A DNA stretch of 64,000 bases from Mesorhizobium sp. (GCA_019635735.1 JAHBYX010000003.1:186001-250000); one strand, 5' to 3'. Numbered from the stretch's first letter, positions 44,538-53,814 are shown. The notes: generated by a model not told the origin, from the sequence alone. Made by a program: numbers and translations.

Positions 44538-46088
44538 TCAGGCCGTGCCGTAGAGCTTGCGCAGGCGCACCTTGTCGATCTTGCCGCTCGGCAGCTTGAC
44601 GATCTCGTCGACGAACTCGACATGGCGCGGGCGCTTGTAGCCGGCGATGAGCGTGCGGCAGTGGTCGATGAGATCCTCGGCGGTGGCGCTCGCGCCCTGC
44701 CGCAGCACGACCACCGCCTTGACCGCCTCGCCCCATTTCTCGTCGGGCACGCCGATGACGGCCACCTCTGAGACGGCTTCGTGGGTGACGACCGCCTCCT
44801 CGACCTCGCGCGAATAGATGTTCTCGCCGCCCGAGATGATCATGTCCTTCTTGCGGTCGACCAGATAGAGGAAGCCCTCGCTGTCGAGGCGGCCGACGTC
44901 GCCGGTGTGCACCCAGCCGTCGCGCAGCGTCTCGATCGTGGCGGCGGTGTTGTTCCAATAGCCTTTCATCACGCCGGGACTCGTCAGCAGGATCTCGCCG
45001 ACCTCACCGGCCGGCAGGTCGTCGCCGTTGTCATCGACGATGCGCACGTTGACGCGCGGCGAGGCCTGGCCGACGGAGGTCAGGATCTCGCGGTCGCGGT
45101 CGGTGCCGTCGGGCCTGTGCTGGTGCGCGAGCAGCGTCGTGCCGATGCCCTCGGTCTGGCCGAACTGCTGCTGGAAGACCGGGCCAAGCAGCTTGAGGCC
45201 CTTCTTCAGCACCGGGATCGGCATGGGTGCCGCGGCATAGACGATCATGCGCAGGCTGGAGAGGTCGGCCTTTTCGATCGCCGGAGATTCCAGCAGCGTC
45301 TGGATCATCGTCGGCGCCATATGCGTAACGGTGATCTTCTCGCGCTCGATACAGTCGACGATCGCCGGCGGATCGAAGCCCTTCAGCACATGCACCGTGC
45401 CCGCGCGCCAGTGCTGCGCGAGCTGGATGATCTTGGCGCCGATGTGGAACAGCGGCATCATGATCAGCAGCCGGTCGTCCGGCGTATTGCGCTGGTCAGA
45501 GCCGAGGATTTCCGCGGCGTTCACCTGTCCGCCCTGGCCCAGCATCACGCCCTTCGGGCGCCCGGTGGTGCCTGAGGTGTAGATCAGGAAGGCGATGTCG
45601 TCGGGCAGCGGCCGGAACGGCACGCCGGATGCGTCGCCCGAGGCGACGAGCGCCTCGTAGTCGTCGCCGAATGGCCCGCCGTCGAGGCAGACGAAATGCT
45701 CGACCGATTTCAGCTGGTCCTTCATCGCCAGCACGGTCTCGGCATAGGCCGCCTCGAAAATCAGAACCTTCGGCGCGCCGTCGTTGACGATGTAGACCAT
45801 CTCGGGAATGGCCAGGCGCCAGTTCACCGTGGCGCAGATGAAGCCCGAGATTTCGCAGGCGCCGTAGACCTCCTGGAACTCCAGCCGGTTCTGGCTGAGG
45901 ATGCCGACGCGGTCCTGCCGCCTCAGCCCCAGCCGCCGCAGCGCGCTAGCGAGCTTCGAGACGCGGACGTGGAACTGCGCATGCGTCACCCGCCGGTCCT
46001 GCCAGACGAAGGCGGTCTGGTCGGGATACTTCCAGGCATTGTTGTCCAGCATGTCCGCAAGCGTCTGCGGAATTCTGACGGAAGACAT
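44538..46088 (-). CDS. AMP-forming acyl-CoA ligase (ANL superfamily), block 1
   Basis: A 516-residue adenylate-forming ligase that activates a carboxylic acid to its CoA thioester through an acyl-AMP. Visible motifs: the P-loop YTSGTTGRPKGVM, TVTHMAPTMIQTLL, the A5 region QQFGQTEGIGTTLL, the A7 Asp in HTGDVGRLDSEGFLYLVDRKKD, IISGGENIYSREVE and the A10 Lys in LPSGKIDKVRLRKL. It closely resembles the second ligase of the cluster (51007-52563) in length and motifs. It lies 7 nt after the crotonase gene. First enzymatic step after import is the likely role. The acid is not identifiable. Confidence 0.9.
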   Translation of the reverse strand: MSSVRIPQTLADMLDNNAWKYPDQTAFVWQDRRVTHAQFHVRVSKLASALRRLGLRRQDRVGILSQNRLEFQEVYGACEISGFICATVNWRLAIPEMVYIVNDGAPKVLIFEAAYAETVLAMKDQLKSVEHFVCLDGGPFGDDYEALVASGDASGVPFRPLPDDIAFLIYTSGTTGRPKGVMLGQGGQVNAAEILGSDQRNTPDDRLLIMMPLFHIGAKIIQLAQHWRAGTVHVLKGFDPPAIVDCIEREKITVTHMAPTMIQTLLESPAIEKADLSSLRMIVYAAAPMPIPVLKKGLKLLGPVFQQQFGQTEGIGTTLLAHQHRPDGTDRDREILTSVGQASPRVNVRIVDDNGDDLPAGEVGEILLTSPGVMKGYWNNTAATIETLRDGWVHTGDVGRLDSEGFLYLVDRKKDMIISGGENIYSREVEEAVVTHEAVSEVAVIGVPDEKWGEAVKAVVVLRQGASATAEDLIDHCRTLIAGYKRPRHVEFVDEIVKLPSGKIDKVRLRKLYGTA

Positions 46089-46095
46089 GGCGGCC

Positions 46096-46875
46096 TCAGG
46101 CGATGTCGGGATCGAAGCGCGGCTTGCGCTTCTCGCGGAAGGCGGCGAGGCCCTCGCGGAAATCGTCGCTGGCGAAGCAGAGCGGCTGCGCCGTCGCCTC
46201 GAAGTCGAGCACCGCCTGCGGATCGTCGCTCAGCGAAAGCATCCGCTTCGTCAGCGCGGCGGTGTGCGAGGGGAACTCGGCCAGTTCCCGCGCCCGCTCC
46301 AGCGCTTTCTCCGCGACGTGCTCGTCGGCGACGACGTCGTCGGCAAGGCCGATCGCAAGCGCCTCCGGCCCCTTGTAGAAGCGGGCGTAGAGCAGCGCCT
46401 GGCGGGCGCGGGCGAGGCCGATGCGCTGCGGCAGCGTGTGGGCAATGGCAAAATCCGGCGCGAGGCCGACCTTTGCGAAGGGGAAGCCGATCGATGCGCT
46501 CTCGCCCATCACGATCGTGTCGCAGAACAGCGCGAGCCCCGCGCCTGCGCCCACCGCGTGCCCCCTCACCTCGGCCACCATCGGCTTCTCGGCCGCAAGC
46601 AGCACACGCGCCAGCCGGTGCGCCGAGGTCAGCCGCTCGCGGCCGGCCTTGGGGTCGGAGAGCGTGTCCATCTTCGACAGGTCGCCGCCGACGGAGAAGT
46701 TCTTCAAGGCGGAGGCGAGGACGATGACGCGGCAGCTGCGGTCGCGGAACAACTCCTCGAACGCCGGCAGCAGCAGGCCGCGAAACGCCTCGCCGAGCCC
46801 GTTTCCCGACTCGTGGTGGTTCATCACAAGACGAACGACGCCACGGCCGTGCCGCTCGATGTCGACAGATCCCAC
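46096..46875 (-). CDS. enoyl-CoA hydratase/isomerase family (crotonase), block 1
   Basis: A 259-residue crotonase. The oxyanion-hole segment is VIVLASALKNFSVGGDLSKM; the usual second Gly-containing loop is VRGHAVGAGAGLALFCDTIVMGE. The C-terminus REGLAAFREKRKPRF is typical of enoyl-CoA hydratases. In the catalytic loop after SASIGFPFAKVGLAPDF, the two canonical Glu positions are not both present, so isomerase or hydrolase activity is possible. The start is taken as GTG at 46875 with GGAGGAG upstream; the ATG at 46926 lies almost against the operator palindrome and would precede any promoter downstream of it. First gene of a five-gene operon. Confidence 0.82.
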   Translation of the reverse strand: MGSVDIERHGRGVVRLVMNHHESGNGLGEAFRGLLLPAFEELFRDRSCRVIVLASALKNFSVGGDLSKMDTLSDPKAGRERLTSAHRLARVLLAAEKPMVAEVRGHAVGAGAGLALFCDTIVMGESASIGFPFAKVGLAPDFAIAHTLPQRIGLARARQALLYARFYKGPEALAIGLADDVVADEHVAEKALERARELAEFPSHTAALTKRMLSLSDDPQAVLDFEATAQPLCFASDDFREGLAAFREKRKPRFDPDIA

Positions 46876-46928
46876 ACGCTCCTCCCGGGCAGCTTTTATC
46901 TCGCGGGAAACGCTACACCAATCCAAAA

Positions 46929-46944
46929 CCTAACACTAGTTAGA
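46929..46944. promoter_or_regulatory. operator candidate D, between crotonase and tetR
   Basis: CCTAAC-ACTA-GTTAGA, flanked by AAAA and AAAATAG. It lies 54 nt upstream of the crotonase start and 99 nt upstream of the TetR start, so it can control both divergent units. A half-site GTTCGA at 46967-46972 may form a weaker second copy. Confidence 0.75.
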
Positions 46945-47042
46945 AAATAGGTTTTTTCGGATGAGCGTTCGAAACCATTCCATCCGGGCGATTCGCATCG
47001 TAATATGCTCGCAGAAGGTGTTGCGGGGGCGACGGAGGCAGG

Positions 47043-47720
47043 ATGACGAAGAAGCTGGCCAAATCGGCGATCTCGCAGAAGCGGGTTCTCGATGCCGCAG
47101 CCAGGATTTTCCGCGACTACGGCTATGCGGGAACGACGATGCGGGCGATCGCCGACGAAGCCGATCTCAGGGCCGGCAGCATCTACTACCACTACAAGTC
47201 GAAGGATGACCTGATCAGCGCCGTTCTCGACATTGGCATCCGCGCGGTGACCGACAACGTCGAGGCCGCGCTCAAGTCGCTGCCCGACACGGCCACCGGC
47301 CGCGAGCGGATCGAGGCGGCGATCCGCGCCCACCTGTCGGCGATCATCGAGGTCGGCGACTATACGCTCGCCACGCGGCGCGCACTTGGCCAGGTGCCGG
47401 AGGCGATCCGGGCGAGAAACACCCGGATGCGCGACCAGTATGGCTCGGTCTGGCAGAAGATCCTCGCGGACGCGCACGAACGCGGCGAGTTCCGGACGAG
47501 TGCCAACCTGACGCTTGCCCGCCTCTTCATCCTCGGCGCGCTGAACTGGACCGTCGAATGGTTCAAGCCGGGCGGCCGCTCGATCGACGACGTGGCGCGC
47601 GAATTCGCCTCCGTCGTGCTCGACGGACTGTCGGGCAACGGCGCAACCGCCGCGATCGCGCAGGAAGTGCCCCCGCCGGCGAAGGCCAAGCGTTCGGCGC
47701 CGCGCATCAGCGCCGCTTAG
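47043..47720 (+). CDS. TetR family transcriptional regulator (probable regulator of the catabolic regulon)
   Basis: A 225-residue regulator. The N-terminal TetR helix-turn-helix is at about 12-58: KRVLDAAARIFRDYGYAGTTMRAIADEADLRAGSIYYHYKSKDDL. The C-terminal ligand/dimer domain includes IRAHLSAIIEVGDYTLATRRALGQ and LARLFILGALNWTVEWF, resembling KstR2/FadR-type regulators that sense acyl-CoA thioesters. The ATG at 47043 follows GGAGGCAGG. The gene is divergent from the crotonase operon with a palindromic operator between them, and the same palindrome precedes the other catabolic operons. The natural reading is a repressor released by a pathway CoA ester. Confidence 0.9.
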   Translation: MTKKLAKSAISQKRVLDAAARIFRDYGYAGTTMRAIADEADLRAGSIYYHYKSKDDLISAVLDIGIRAVTDNVEAALKSLPDTATGRERIEAAIRAHLSAIIEVGDYTLATRRALGQVPEAIRARNTRMRDQYGSVWQKILADAHERGEFRTSANLTLARLFILGALNWTVEWFKPGGRSIDDVAREFASVVLDGLSGNGATAAIAQEVPPPAKAKRSAPRISAA

Positions 47721-47735
47721 CCCGCAATCGCATGC

Positions 47736-47756
47736 CGGCCGCGTCAGCCGCGGCCG
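47736..47756. terminator. GC-rich hairpin between convergent tetR and acyl-CoA dehydrogenase
   Basis: CGGCCGCG-TCAGC-CGCGGCCG forms a perfect 8-bp stem; its loop contains the stop codon of the acyl-CoA dehydrogenase on the minus strand. No T-tract follows on either strand. Position suggests transcription separation. Confidence 0.4.
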
Positions 47757-48904
47757 AGGATGTGGTCCGAGATGATGCGCATCTGGATCTCCGAGGTGCC
47801 CTCGAAGATCTTGGTCAGCCGCGCGTCGCGCCAGTGCCGCTCGACCTGGTTGAGCGTCGTGTAGCCGCCGCCGCCGAAGATCTGCAGCGCCTCGCTGGTC
47901 ACGCGTTCCGACATCTCGGAAGCGAACAGCTTGACCATCGACGCCTCCTTGTCGCAGCGCACGCCCTGGTCGATCTTCTCGCAGACCATGTACATCAGCG
48001 ACCTCGCTGCCTCGATCTCGGTCGCCATGGTCGCGATCTTGAAGCGGATCGCCTGGAAGGCCGAGATGGCGTTGCCGAACTGCCGGCGTTCCGTCGCGTG
48101 AGCGATCGCATCGTCCAGCGCCGCCTGCGCCAGCCCGATCGATCGGGCGGCGGTATGCGCCCGCGCCGTTTCGAGCCCGGCCGTGGCGAGGTAGAAGCCC
48201 CTGCCCTCCTCGCCGATCAGGTTGGCGGCCGGCACGCGGCACTTGTCGAAGGCAAGCTCCCAGGTCGTCCAGCCGAAATAGCCGATCTTCGGGATGACGG
48301 TCCCCGCGACGCCCTCCGGCAGCTTGCCGCGCGGCTTCTCGACCATGAAGGCCGAGATGCCCTTGTGCCGTGCCTTCGGATCGACGGTCGGATCGGTGCG
48401 GGCGAAGACCATGATGAAGTCGGCCCCGTCGGCGAAGGTGCACCAGTATTTGTTGCCCGTGATCTCCCATTCGTCGCCCACGCGCTTCGCGCGGCAGGAG
48501 ATGTTGGCGACATCCGAGCCGGCGTCGGGCTCCGACAGCGAAAAGGCTCCGAGGAAGTCGCCCTTGGCCATGCGGGGCAGGTAGATCTTCTTCTGCTCCG
48601 GCGTCATGGCCTTGAGCGAACCGATCAGCGCATTGCCGCGCGCGATCAGCGAGGCGACGCTCATCCAGCCGCGCGCCAGTTCTTCCGCCACGAGGCAATA
48701 TTCGAACGCGCCCAGCCCGAGGCCGCCATATTCCTCCGGGATCAGGATGCCGAAGTAACCGAGCTCGGCCATCTCCTCGAGCAGTTCGCGCGGGATCTCG
48801 CCCTTGACCGGATCGAGCCTGTCGGCTGTCGGCCGCACGCGGTCGCGCGTGAAGACCCGCGCCGATTCCTGGATCATGCGGCGTTCTTCGGTCAGTTCGG
48901 TCAT
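47744..48904 (-). CDS. acyl-CoA dehydrogenase (block 2, last gene)
   Basis: A 386-residue FAD-dependent acyl-CoA dehydrogenase that introduces an alpha,beta double bond and passes electrons to ETF. It has the family signatures FSLSEPDAGSDVANISCRAKR (FAD/substrate loop), EITGNKYWCTFADGADF, RRQFGNAISAFQAIRFKIATM and the C-terminal QIFGGGGYTTLNQVERHWRDARLTKIFEGTSEIQMRII. The catalytic Glu of short-chain enzymes would lie in the KIFEGTSEIQ region. The start overlaps the upstream SDR stop as ATGA. Last gene of the operon that starts with the crotonase at 54615. Confidence 0.92.
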   Translation of the reverse strand: MTELTEERRMIQESARVFTRDRVRPTADRLDPVKGEIPRELLEEMAELGYFGILIPEEYGGLGLGAFEYCLVAEELARGWMSVASLIARGNALIGSLKAMTPEQKKIYLPRMAKGDFLGAFSLSEPDAGSDVANISCRAKRVGDEWEITGNKYWCTFADGADFIMVFARTDPTVDPKARHKGISAFMVEKPRGKLPEGVAGTVIPKIGYFGWTTWELAFDKCRVPAANLIGEEGRGFYLATAGLETARAHTAARSIGLAQAALDDAIAHATERRQFGNAISAFQAIRFKIATMATEIEAARSLMYMVCEKIDQGVRCDKEASMVKLFASEMSERVTSEALQIFGGGGYTTLNQVERHWRDARLTKIFEGTSEIQMRIISDHILGRG

Positions 48905-49653
48905 AGCGGGGATTCCTCGGGCGGCAGCTGTCCCTGGCCGAGCGAGCGTCCGCCGTCGACGATGAGGACCTGCCCCGTGATGTAGCGGTTTTCGGGTGAG
49001 GCGAGGAAGGAGACCGCGCGGGCGATGTCCTCCGGCTGGCCGATGCGGCCGAGCAGCTGCAGCGACAGCATCATCTTCTGCCGCTCGGGTGTCATGTAGC
49101 GCAGCATCTCGGTATCGACGACGCCGGGCGCGACCGCGTTGACGCGGATGTCGCGCGGCGAGAGGTCGATCGCCATGGCGCGGGTCAGGCCGACGACGGC
49201 GGTCTTCGAGGCCACGTAATGCGCCATCTGCGGCGCGCCGGCGAAAGAACGCGAGGCGATGTTGACGATACGTCCGCCGTTCTTCATCCGCCGCGCGCCT
49301 TCCTGCGCCACGACGAAAGTGCCGATCGCGTTGATCTCGAAGGCCTCGCGGAAGTGCTCCTCGGTCAGCTCCTCGAAGAAATGGGTGCCGGTGATCGCGG
49401 CGTTGTTCACGATCACCTCGACCGGCGCATACCTGTCCATGATCGCCGAGATCGCCGCCCTGTCGCGGATATCGCACACTTCGGAATCGATCCGCGCACC
49501 TGCCGCGCGCAGCGCGTCGGCGACGTCGTGCACGGCGTCGAGCCGGTCGAGCGCGACCACGTGATAGCCCTCGAGCGCCAGCTTCTCGACGATACCCTTG
49601 CCGATGCCGCGCGCGGCGCCGGTGACGATGGCGGTTCCGAGCTGGCCGTTCAT
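48901..49653 (-). CDS. SDR family oxidoreductase (block 2)
   Basis: A 250-residue SDR: VTGAARGIGKGIVEKL (10-25), VVALDRLDAVHD (Asp, NAD-type), NNAAITGTHFFEEL, VNIASRSFAGAP (Ser), YVASKTAVVGLTRAMAID (Tyr/Lys) and PGVVDTEMLRYMTPERQ. It resembles the SDR at 42186-42920 in its MTPERQ/LTPERQ segment, so the two are probably paralogues. It overlaps both neighbours by 4 nt in block 2 (crotonase, acyl-CoA dehydrogenase, ligase, MmgE/PrpD, SDR, acyl-CoA dehydrogenase). Confidence 0.87.
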   Translation of the reverse strand: MNGQLGTAIVTGAARGIGKGIVEKLALEGYHVVALDRLDAVHDVADALRAAGARIDSEVCDIRDRAAISAIMDRYAPVEVIVNNAAITGTHFFEELTEEHFREAFEINAIGTFVVAQEGARRMKNGGRIVNIASRSFAGAPQMAHYVASKTAVVGLTRAMAIDLSPRDIRVNAVAPGVVDTEMLRYMTPERQKMMLSLQLLGRIGQPEDIARAVSFLASPENRYITGQVLIVDGGRSLGQGQLPPEESPL

Positions 49654-51005
49654 TGCGTGCGTCCTGAAAGGTTCATGATGTTCGCGATACCGTCCGCCCC
49701 GCCCATGCCGGCGAGGGCTTCGCGCAGCGTGCGGCTCGACGCGCCGAGCGCGGGCTCGACGAGCGCGTCGAACTTCGCCTCGAGCTTGCGGCCCTGGCGC
49801 GCAAGGTCGCTGTCGGCGACACCGGCGTCATGGCTGGCAGCGAAGCGGCGCCCGTCGGCGGTGGTAATAGTGACGTCGGCCTTCGCTTCCGGATAACCTT
49901 CGACGAATTCGATCGACGCCATGTCGCGCAGGCGCACCAGCTCCGGTTCGCGCGTCAGGTCGTCGGTGTAGGTGGCGATACCGGACGTATCTCGCCCCGA
50001 CAGCGCCATGGCTACTGTCAGGCGCAGCGAGAATTTCGCCTCAAGCCCGGTCTGCGGCTTCGCGATGTTGCAGACCCGGTCGGTGACGGGCGGCACGCGG
50101 ATCTCGATCGCCTGGATGGCGTTGGACGAAGCCGCGCTCTTCTCGCGCAGCGCCTTGCCGGCCTCGATCGCGCCATGGGTCAGGTAGCAGGCCGCGTGAT
50201 ACTTGAAGAGGTTGTTGGCGATGTGATGGTCGAGCGGCGCGTCCTTCATCGCCTCGTCCGGGTTGAAGTCCGCACTCTGAGTGGCAGCCAGCCCCTGCGG
50301 CGCCTCCAGCGCGTCGGGCCGGCTGGTGAAGCCCCTGGCGGCAAGCCGCGCCGCGAGCAGGCCGTTCTGCGCCGCCATGCCGGCATGCAGCGGCTTGCAC
50401 ATCGTGCCGAACATCGATTTCAGGCCCGACGCCTTGGTCGCGGCGATGCCGTAGGCGACCGCGCTCGTCTCCGCGTCCAGCTTCAGAAGATGCGCGCAGG
50501 CCGCGGCCGCGCCGACGCTGCCGACCGTCGAGGTGGCATGGAAGCCGTGGTTGTAGTGCCCGGGGCTCATCAGGGCGCCGGTGCGGCAGACCACCTCGTA
50601 TCCCGCGACGAAGGCCGCGAGCACATCGTCCTGGCTGGCGCCGGTTTCTTCGGCAAGCGCAAGCAGGCCGGGCAGGATCGCCACCGTCGGATGGCCGAGG
50701 ATCGCCATGTTGACGTCGTCGAAGTCGAGCGCGTGCGAGGCGGTGCCGTTGATCAGCGCCGCGTTCATCGCGGAAGTGCGCCCCTTCTGGCCCGTGAGCG
50801 AGGCGACCGGCTTCGCGCCGTCCGACAGCAGTTCCTCGGACAGGATCTGCACCGCCGGTTCCGCGGCACCCGGGATCGTCACCGCGAACCAGTCGAGGAT
50901 GCACTGCCGAGCGACGGTGACCGCCGCCGGCGGCAGGTCGGCGAAGCGGATCGCCGAGGCCCGCGCGGCGAGCCAGCGGGTGACGGGCGGGCGCTCGGTC
51001 GTCAT
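49650..51005 (-). CDS. MmgE/PrpD family protein (2-methylcitrate dehydratase-like)
   Basis: A 451-residue MmgE/PrpD protein. Family features are visible: ASAIRFADLPPAAVTVARQCILDWFAVTIPGA, GTASHALDFDDVNMAILGHPTV (the DFDD active-site region), GHYNHGFHATSTVGSVGAAAACAHLL, MFGTMCKPLHAGMAAQNGLLAARLA and YHAACYLTHGAIEA. Characterised members dehydrate 2-methylcitrate or isomerise/dehydrate cis-aconitate, itaconate-type and tartrate-like acids. Here it lies in an acyl-CoA operon, not with prpBC, so a hydroxy-polycarboxylic intermediate of the catabolic pathway is a likelier substrate. This is an inference. Overlaps the next SDR by 4 nt. Confidence 0.85.
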   Translation of the reverse strand: MTTERPPVTRWLAARASAIRFADLPPAAVTVARQCILDWFAVTIPGAAEPAVQILSEELLSDGAKPVASLTGQKGRTSAMNAALINGTASHALDFDDVNMAILGHPTVAILPGLLALAEETGASQDDVLAAFVAGYEVVCRTGALMSPGHYNHGFHATSTVGSVGAAAACAHLLKLDAETSAVAYGIAATKASGLKSMFGTMCKPLHAGMAAQNGLLAARLAARGFTSRPDALEAPQGLAATQSADFNPDEAMKDAPLDHHIANNLFKYHAACYLTHGAIEAGKALREKSAASSNAIQAIEIRVPPVTDRVCNIAKPQTGLEAKFSLRLTVAMALSGRDTSGIATYTDDLTREPELVRLRDMASIEFVEGYPEAKADVTITTADGRRFAASHDAGVADSDLARQGRKLEAKFDALVEPALGASSRTLREALAGMGGADGIANIMNLSGRTQ

Positions 51006-51006
51006 C

Positions 51007-52563
51007 TCAGTTGGCCTTCGGCTCCGCGGCGCCGTAGAGCTGGCGCAGCGTGACCTTGTTGATCTTGCCGCTCGGCAGGCGCGGCAGGTCGTCGACGAAG
51101 ACGACGGATTTCGGCTTCTTGTAGCTGGCGATCTGCGTCTTCGTATGCTCGATCAGTTCGACCTCGCTGACGGTATGACCGGGATTGAGCACGGTGATCG
51201 CGCGCACGGTCTCGCCCCAATAGTCGTCCTTCACGCCGATCACCGCCACGTCCATGACGGCCGGGTGGCTCGCCACCGCCTCCTCGACCTCACGGGAATA
51301 GATGTTCTCGCCGCCCGAGATGATCATGTCCTTCTTGCGGTCGACCAGGAAGAGGAAGCCCTGCGGGTCGAGATAGCCGACATCGCCGGTGTGGTACCAG
51401 CCTTCCTTGAGCGCCGCGATCGTGGCGGCGGAATTGTTCCAGTAGCCGGCCATGCGGCTGGTGGTGTTGATGAGAATCTCGCCTGGCTCTCCGGTCGGCA
51501 GGTCGCGGCCTTCGTCGTCGACGATGCGCAGGCCGACATTCGGCGCAGCCTGCCCGACGGAACCCAGCAGCTTGACCTCTTCCGGCGTGCCGTCGGGCTT
51601 GTGCTGGCGCTTGTGCAGCGTGGTGCCGCCGCCTTCCGTCATGCCGTAGAGCTGGAGGAAGACCGGCCCGAGCAGCTTGAGGCCGCGCTTGAGCAGCGGC
51701 ACGGGCATGGGCGCCGCCGAATAGCAGATCGTGTGCAGGGACTTCAGATCGCGCTGCTCGATGCCGGGGACGTTGAGCATCGCCTGCACCATGGTCGGGG
51801 CCATGTGCGTCATCGTCACGCGCTCGCGCTCGATCGTCTCGACGATCTCGGCCGGCTTGAAGTCGTGGTGCAGCACCACACTGCCGCCGCGGATGTGGAC
51901 GCCGAGCTGCAGGAAGCGCGCTCCGACATGGAAGATGGGCATCATCAGCTGCAGCTTGTCGGAGACGATCAGGCCGAGCTCGGTCGCCATCAGGATAGCG
52001 ATGGCGATCTCGCCGCGATGGGTCCGCATGACGCCCTTCGGCCGGCCGGTCGTGCCCGACGTGTAGATCAGGTGCATGATCTCGTCGGGAAGCGGACGCG
52101 TCGGCGCGCCTTCGGCGTCGCCAGAGGCAAGTACCGCCTCGTAGTCCTCGGCCCACGCCGGCACGTCGCCGCCGAAGCAGAGGAACAGCTCGATGAAGCG
52201 GAGCTTGTCGCGGATCTGAGCGATCGTCGCCGCATACTGCGCCTCGAAGATCAGCACGCGCGGCGTGGAATCGCCGAGGATGTAGGCGATCTCCGGCGGA
52301 GCGAGCCGCCAGTTGACGGTCGCCGCGATATAGCCCGCCAGCTCGCAGGCGGCGTAGGATTCCATGAACTCGATGGTGTTCTGCGACAGGATCGAGACGC
52401 GGTCCTGCCGGCGGATGCCGCGCTTCCACAGCGCCGAGGCCAGCCGGTTGGCGCGTTGGAGATGCTCGCCGAAGGTGACGATGCGGCCGTGATAGTTGTA
52501 GGCCGTCTCGTGCGGGAACTTGTAGGCGTTGTTGCGAAGAACGTCGCCGAGCGTCTCGATCAT
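51007..52563 (-). CDS. AMP-forming acyl-CoA ligase (ANL superfamily), block 2
   Basis: A 518-residue ligase, paralogous to the one at 44538-46088. Motifs: YTSGTTGRPKGVMRTHRG, MTHMAPTMVQAMLN, LYGMTEGGGTTLHKRQHKPDG, HTGDVGYLDPQGFLFLVDRKKD, IISGGENIYSREVEEAV and LPSGKINKVTLRQLYG with the catalytic Lys. It would activate a carboxylate to its CoA ester; two ligases suggest either two substrates or re-activation of a side-chain acid formed during degradation. It lies 1 nt from the MmgE/PrpD gene and 27 nt from the acyl-CoA dehydrogenase gene. Confidence 0.9.
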   Translation of the reverse strand: MIETLGDVLRNNAYKFPHETAYNYHGRIVTFGEHLQRANRLASALWKRGIRRQDRVSILSQNTIEFMESYAACELAGYIAATVNWRLAPPEIAYILGDSTPRVLIFEAQYAATIAQIRDKLRFIELFLCFGGDVPAWAEDYEAVLASGDAEGAPTRPLPDEIMHLIYTSGTTGRPKGVMRTHRGEIAIAILMATELGLIVSDKLQLMMPIFHVGARFLQLGVHIRGGSVVLHHDFKPAEIVETIERERVTMTHMAPTMVQAMLNVPGIEQRDLKSLHTICYSAAPMPVPLLKRGLKLLGPVFLQLYGMTEGGGTTLHKRQHKPDGTPEEVKLLGSVGQAAPNVGLRIVDDEGRDLPTGEPGEILINTTSRMAGYWNNSAATIAALKEGWYHTGDVGYLDPQGFLFLVDRKKDMIISGGENIYSREVEEAVASHPAVMDVAVIGVKDDYWGETVRAITVLNPGHTVSEVELIEHTKTQIASYKKPKSVVFVDDLPRLPSGKINKVTLRQLYGAAEPKAN

Positions 52564-52590
52564 GCCGTTTCCTCCCTCGTCGCGTCGCCG

Positions 52591-53754
52591 TCAGGCCTTC
52601 GGCAGGCCCATGCGGTTCGCGATGTTGTTCTTCTGGATCGCGGTCGAGCCGCCGATGATCGGCATCAAAAGCATGTCGCGCACATGCCGCTCCATGTCGA
52701 AACCCTTGGCGTAGCCATAGGCGCCCATCACCTTCTGGCAGGTCAGCACGATGTCGAGGCCCGTCTCGCAGACATACATCTTCGCCATCGAGCTCTCGAC
52801 CGACAGCGGCATGCCGTTGTCGGCCAGCCAGCAGGCCCGGTAGAGCATCAGACGCGCCGAGGAGAGCTTTGTCTGCACATCGGCCAGCATGTGCCGGATC
52901 GACTGGTGCGAGCAGATGCGCTTGCCGAACTGACTGCGCGTCTGGGAATACTCCCACGCGTCGTCGACGGCCTGCGCCGCAATGCCGAGCGCCATGGCCG
53001 CCACTTCGAGCTTCTCCACCTCGAGCGCCGGGCCGGCGAGTTTCGACCAGCCCTGGTTCCAGCCTTCCTCGCCGCCGACCACGTCCTCGATACCGATCTC
53101 GACATTGTCGAGCGTCACGTCGTTGGTGTTGAGCCCGCGCGCGCCGAGCGCGGGGATGTGCGTCAGCGTCACGCCCTTGGCGGTCGGCGGGATCAGCACC
53201 AGCGACAGGTTCTTGTAGCGCGCGTCCGGATCGCCGGAGCGGACGAGCGCGTAGATGTAGTCGGCGCTCTCGGCGCCCGAGCACCAGCGCTTGTAGCCGT
53301 TGATGATGACCTTGTCGCCGCGCCGCTCGGCCCGCGTCTTGACGCTGGCGAGGTCGGAGCCGACGTCGGGCTCCGACAGGCCGTAGGCGAACAGGATCTC
53401 GCCGTTGGCGAGCTTCGGCAGCAGGCGCCGCTTCTGCTCCTCGCTGCCCGATGCCAGCACGTTCATCGAGCCGTAGCAGGAGTTCATAAGGTAGAGCGTG
53501 CCGATGACCATCGAGCGGCGCGACAGTTCCTCGACGGTCACCATCGTGGCGAGGATGTCGCGGCCGTAGCCGCCATATTCCTCGGGCACGGTCATGCCGC
53601 AGACGCCCAGTTCGGTGATCGGACCCATCAGCGAGCGGGGAACCTTGTCCTCCTCGTCCCACTTGGCCATCATCTCGCGCGTGGCGTGGCGCTCGAGCAT
53701 CCGGCGGATGCTCTCGCGCAACATGGTGATGTATTCTGGCTCGCCGAAATCCAT
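52591..53754 (-). CDS. acyl-CoA dehydrogenase (block 2, second gene)
   Basis: A 387-residue acyl-CoA dehydrogenase: TELGVCGMTVPEEYGGYGRDIL, AYGLSEPDVGSDLASVKTRAER, GYKRWCSGAESADYIYALV, RSQFGKRICSHQSIRHMLADVQ and VMGAYGYAKGFDMERHVRDMLLMPIIGGSTAIQKNNIA. The C-terminal GGSTAIQ replaces the usual GTSEIQ, as in a subset of family members. The start at 53754 (MDFGEPEY) has GGGAGGA upstream; the frame extends to 53781. It follows the crotonase by 60 nt in block 2. Confidence 0.9.
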   Translation of the reverse strand: MDFGEPEYITMLRESIRRMLERHATREMMAKWDEEDKVPRSLMGPITELGVCGMTVPEEYGGYGRDILATMVTVEELSRRSMVIGTLYLMNSCYGSMNVLASGSEEQKRRLLPKLANGEILFAYGLSEPDVGSDLASVKTRAERRGDKVIINGYKRWCSGAESADYIYALVRSGDPDARYKNLSLVLIPPTAKGVTLTHIPALGARGLNTNDVTLDNVEIGIEDVVGGEEGWNQGWSKLAGPALEVEKLEVAAMALGIAAQAVDDAWEYSQTRSQFGKRICSHQSIRHMLADVQTKLSSARLMLYRACWLADNGMPLSVESSMAKMYVCETGLDIVLTCQKVMGAYGYAKGFDMERHVRDMLLMPIIGGSTAIQKNNIANRMGLPKA

Positions 53755-53814
53755 GTCAAATCCTCCCGGCTTGCGCCGCATGCCTCGCCCACGTGCCGCG
53801 CTGCGGCGGCCCGC

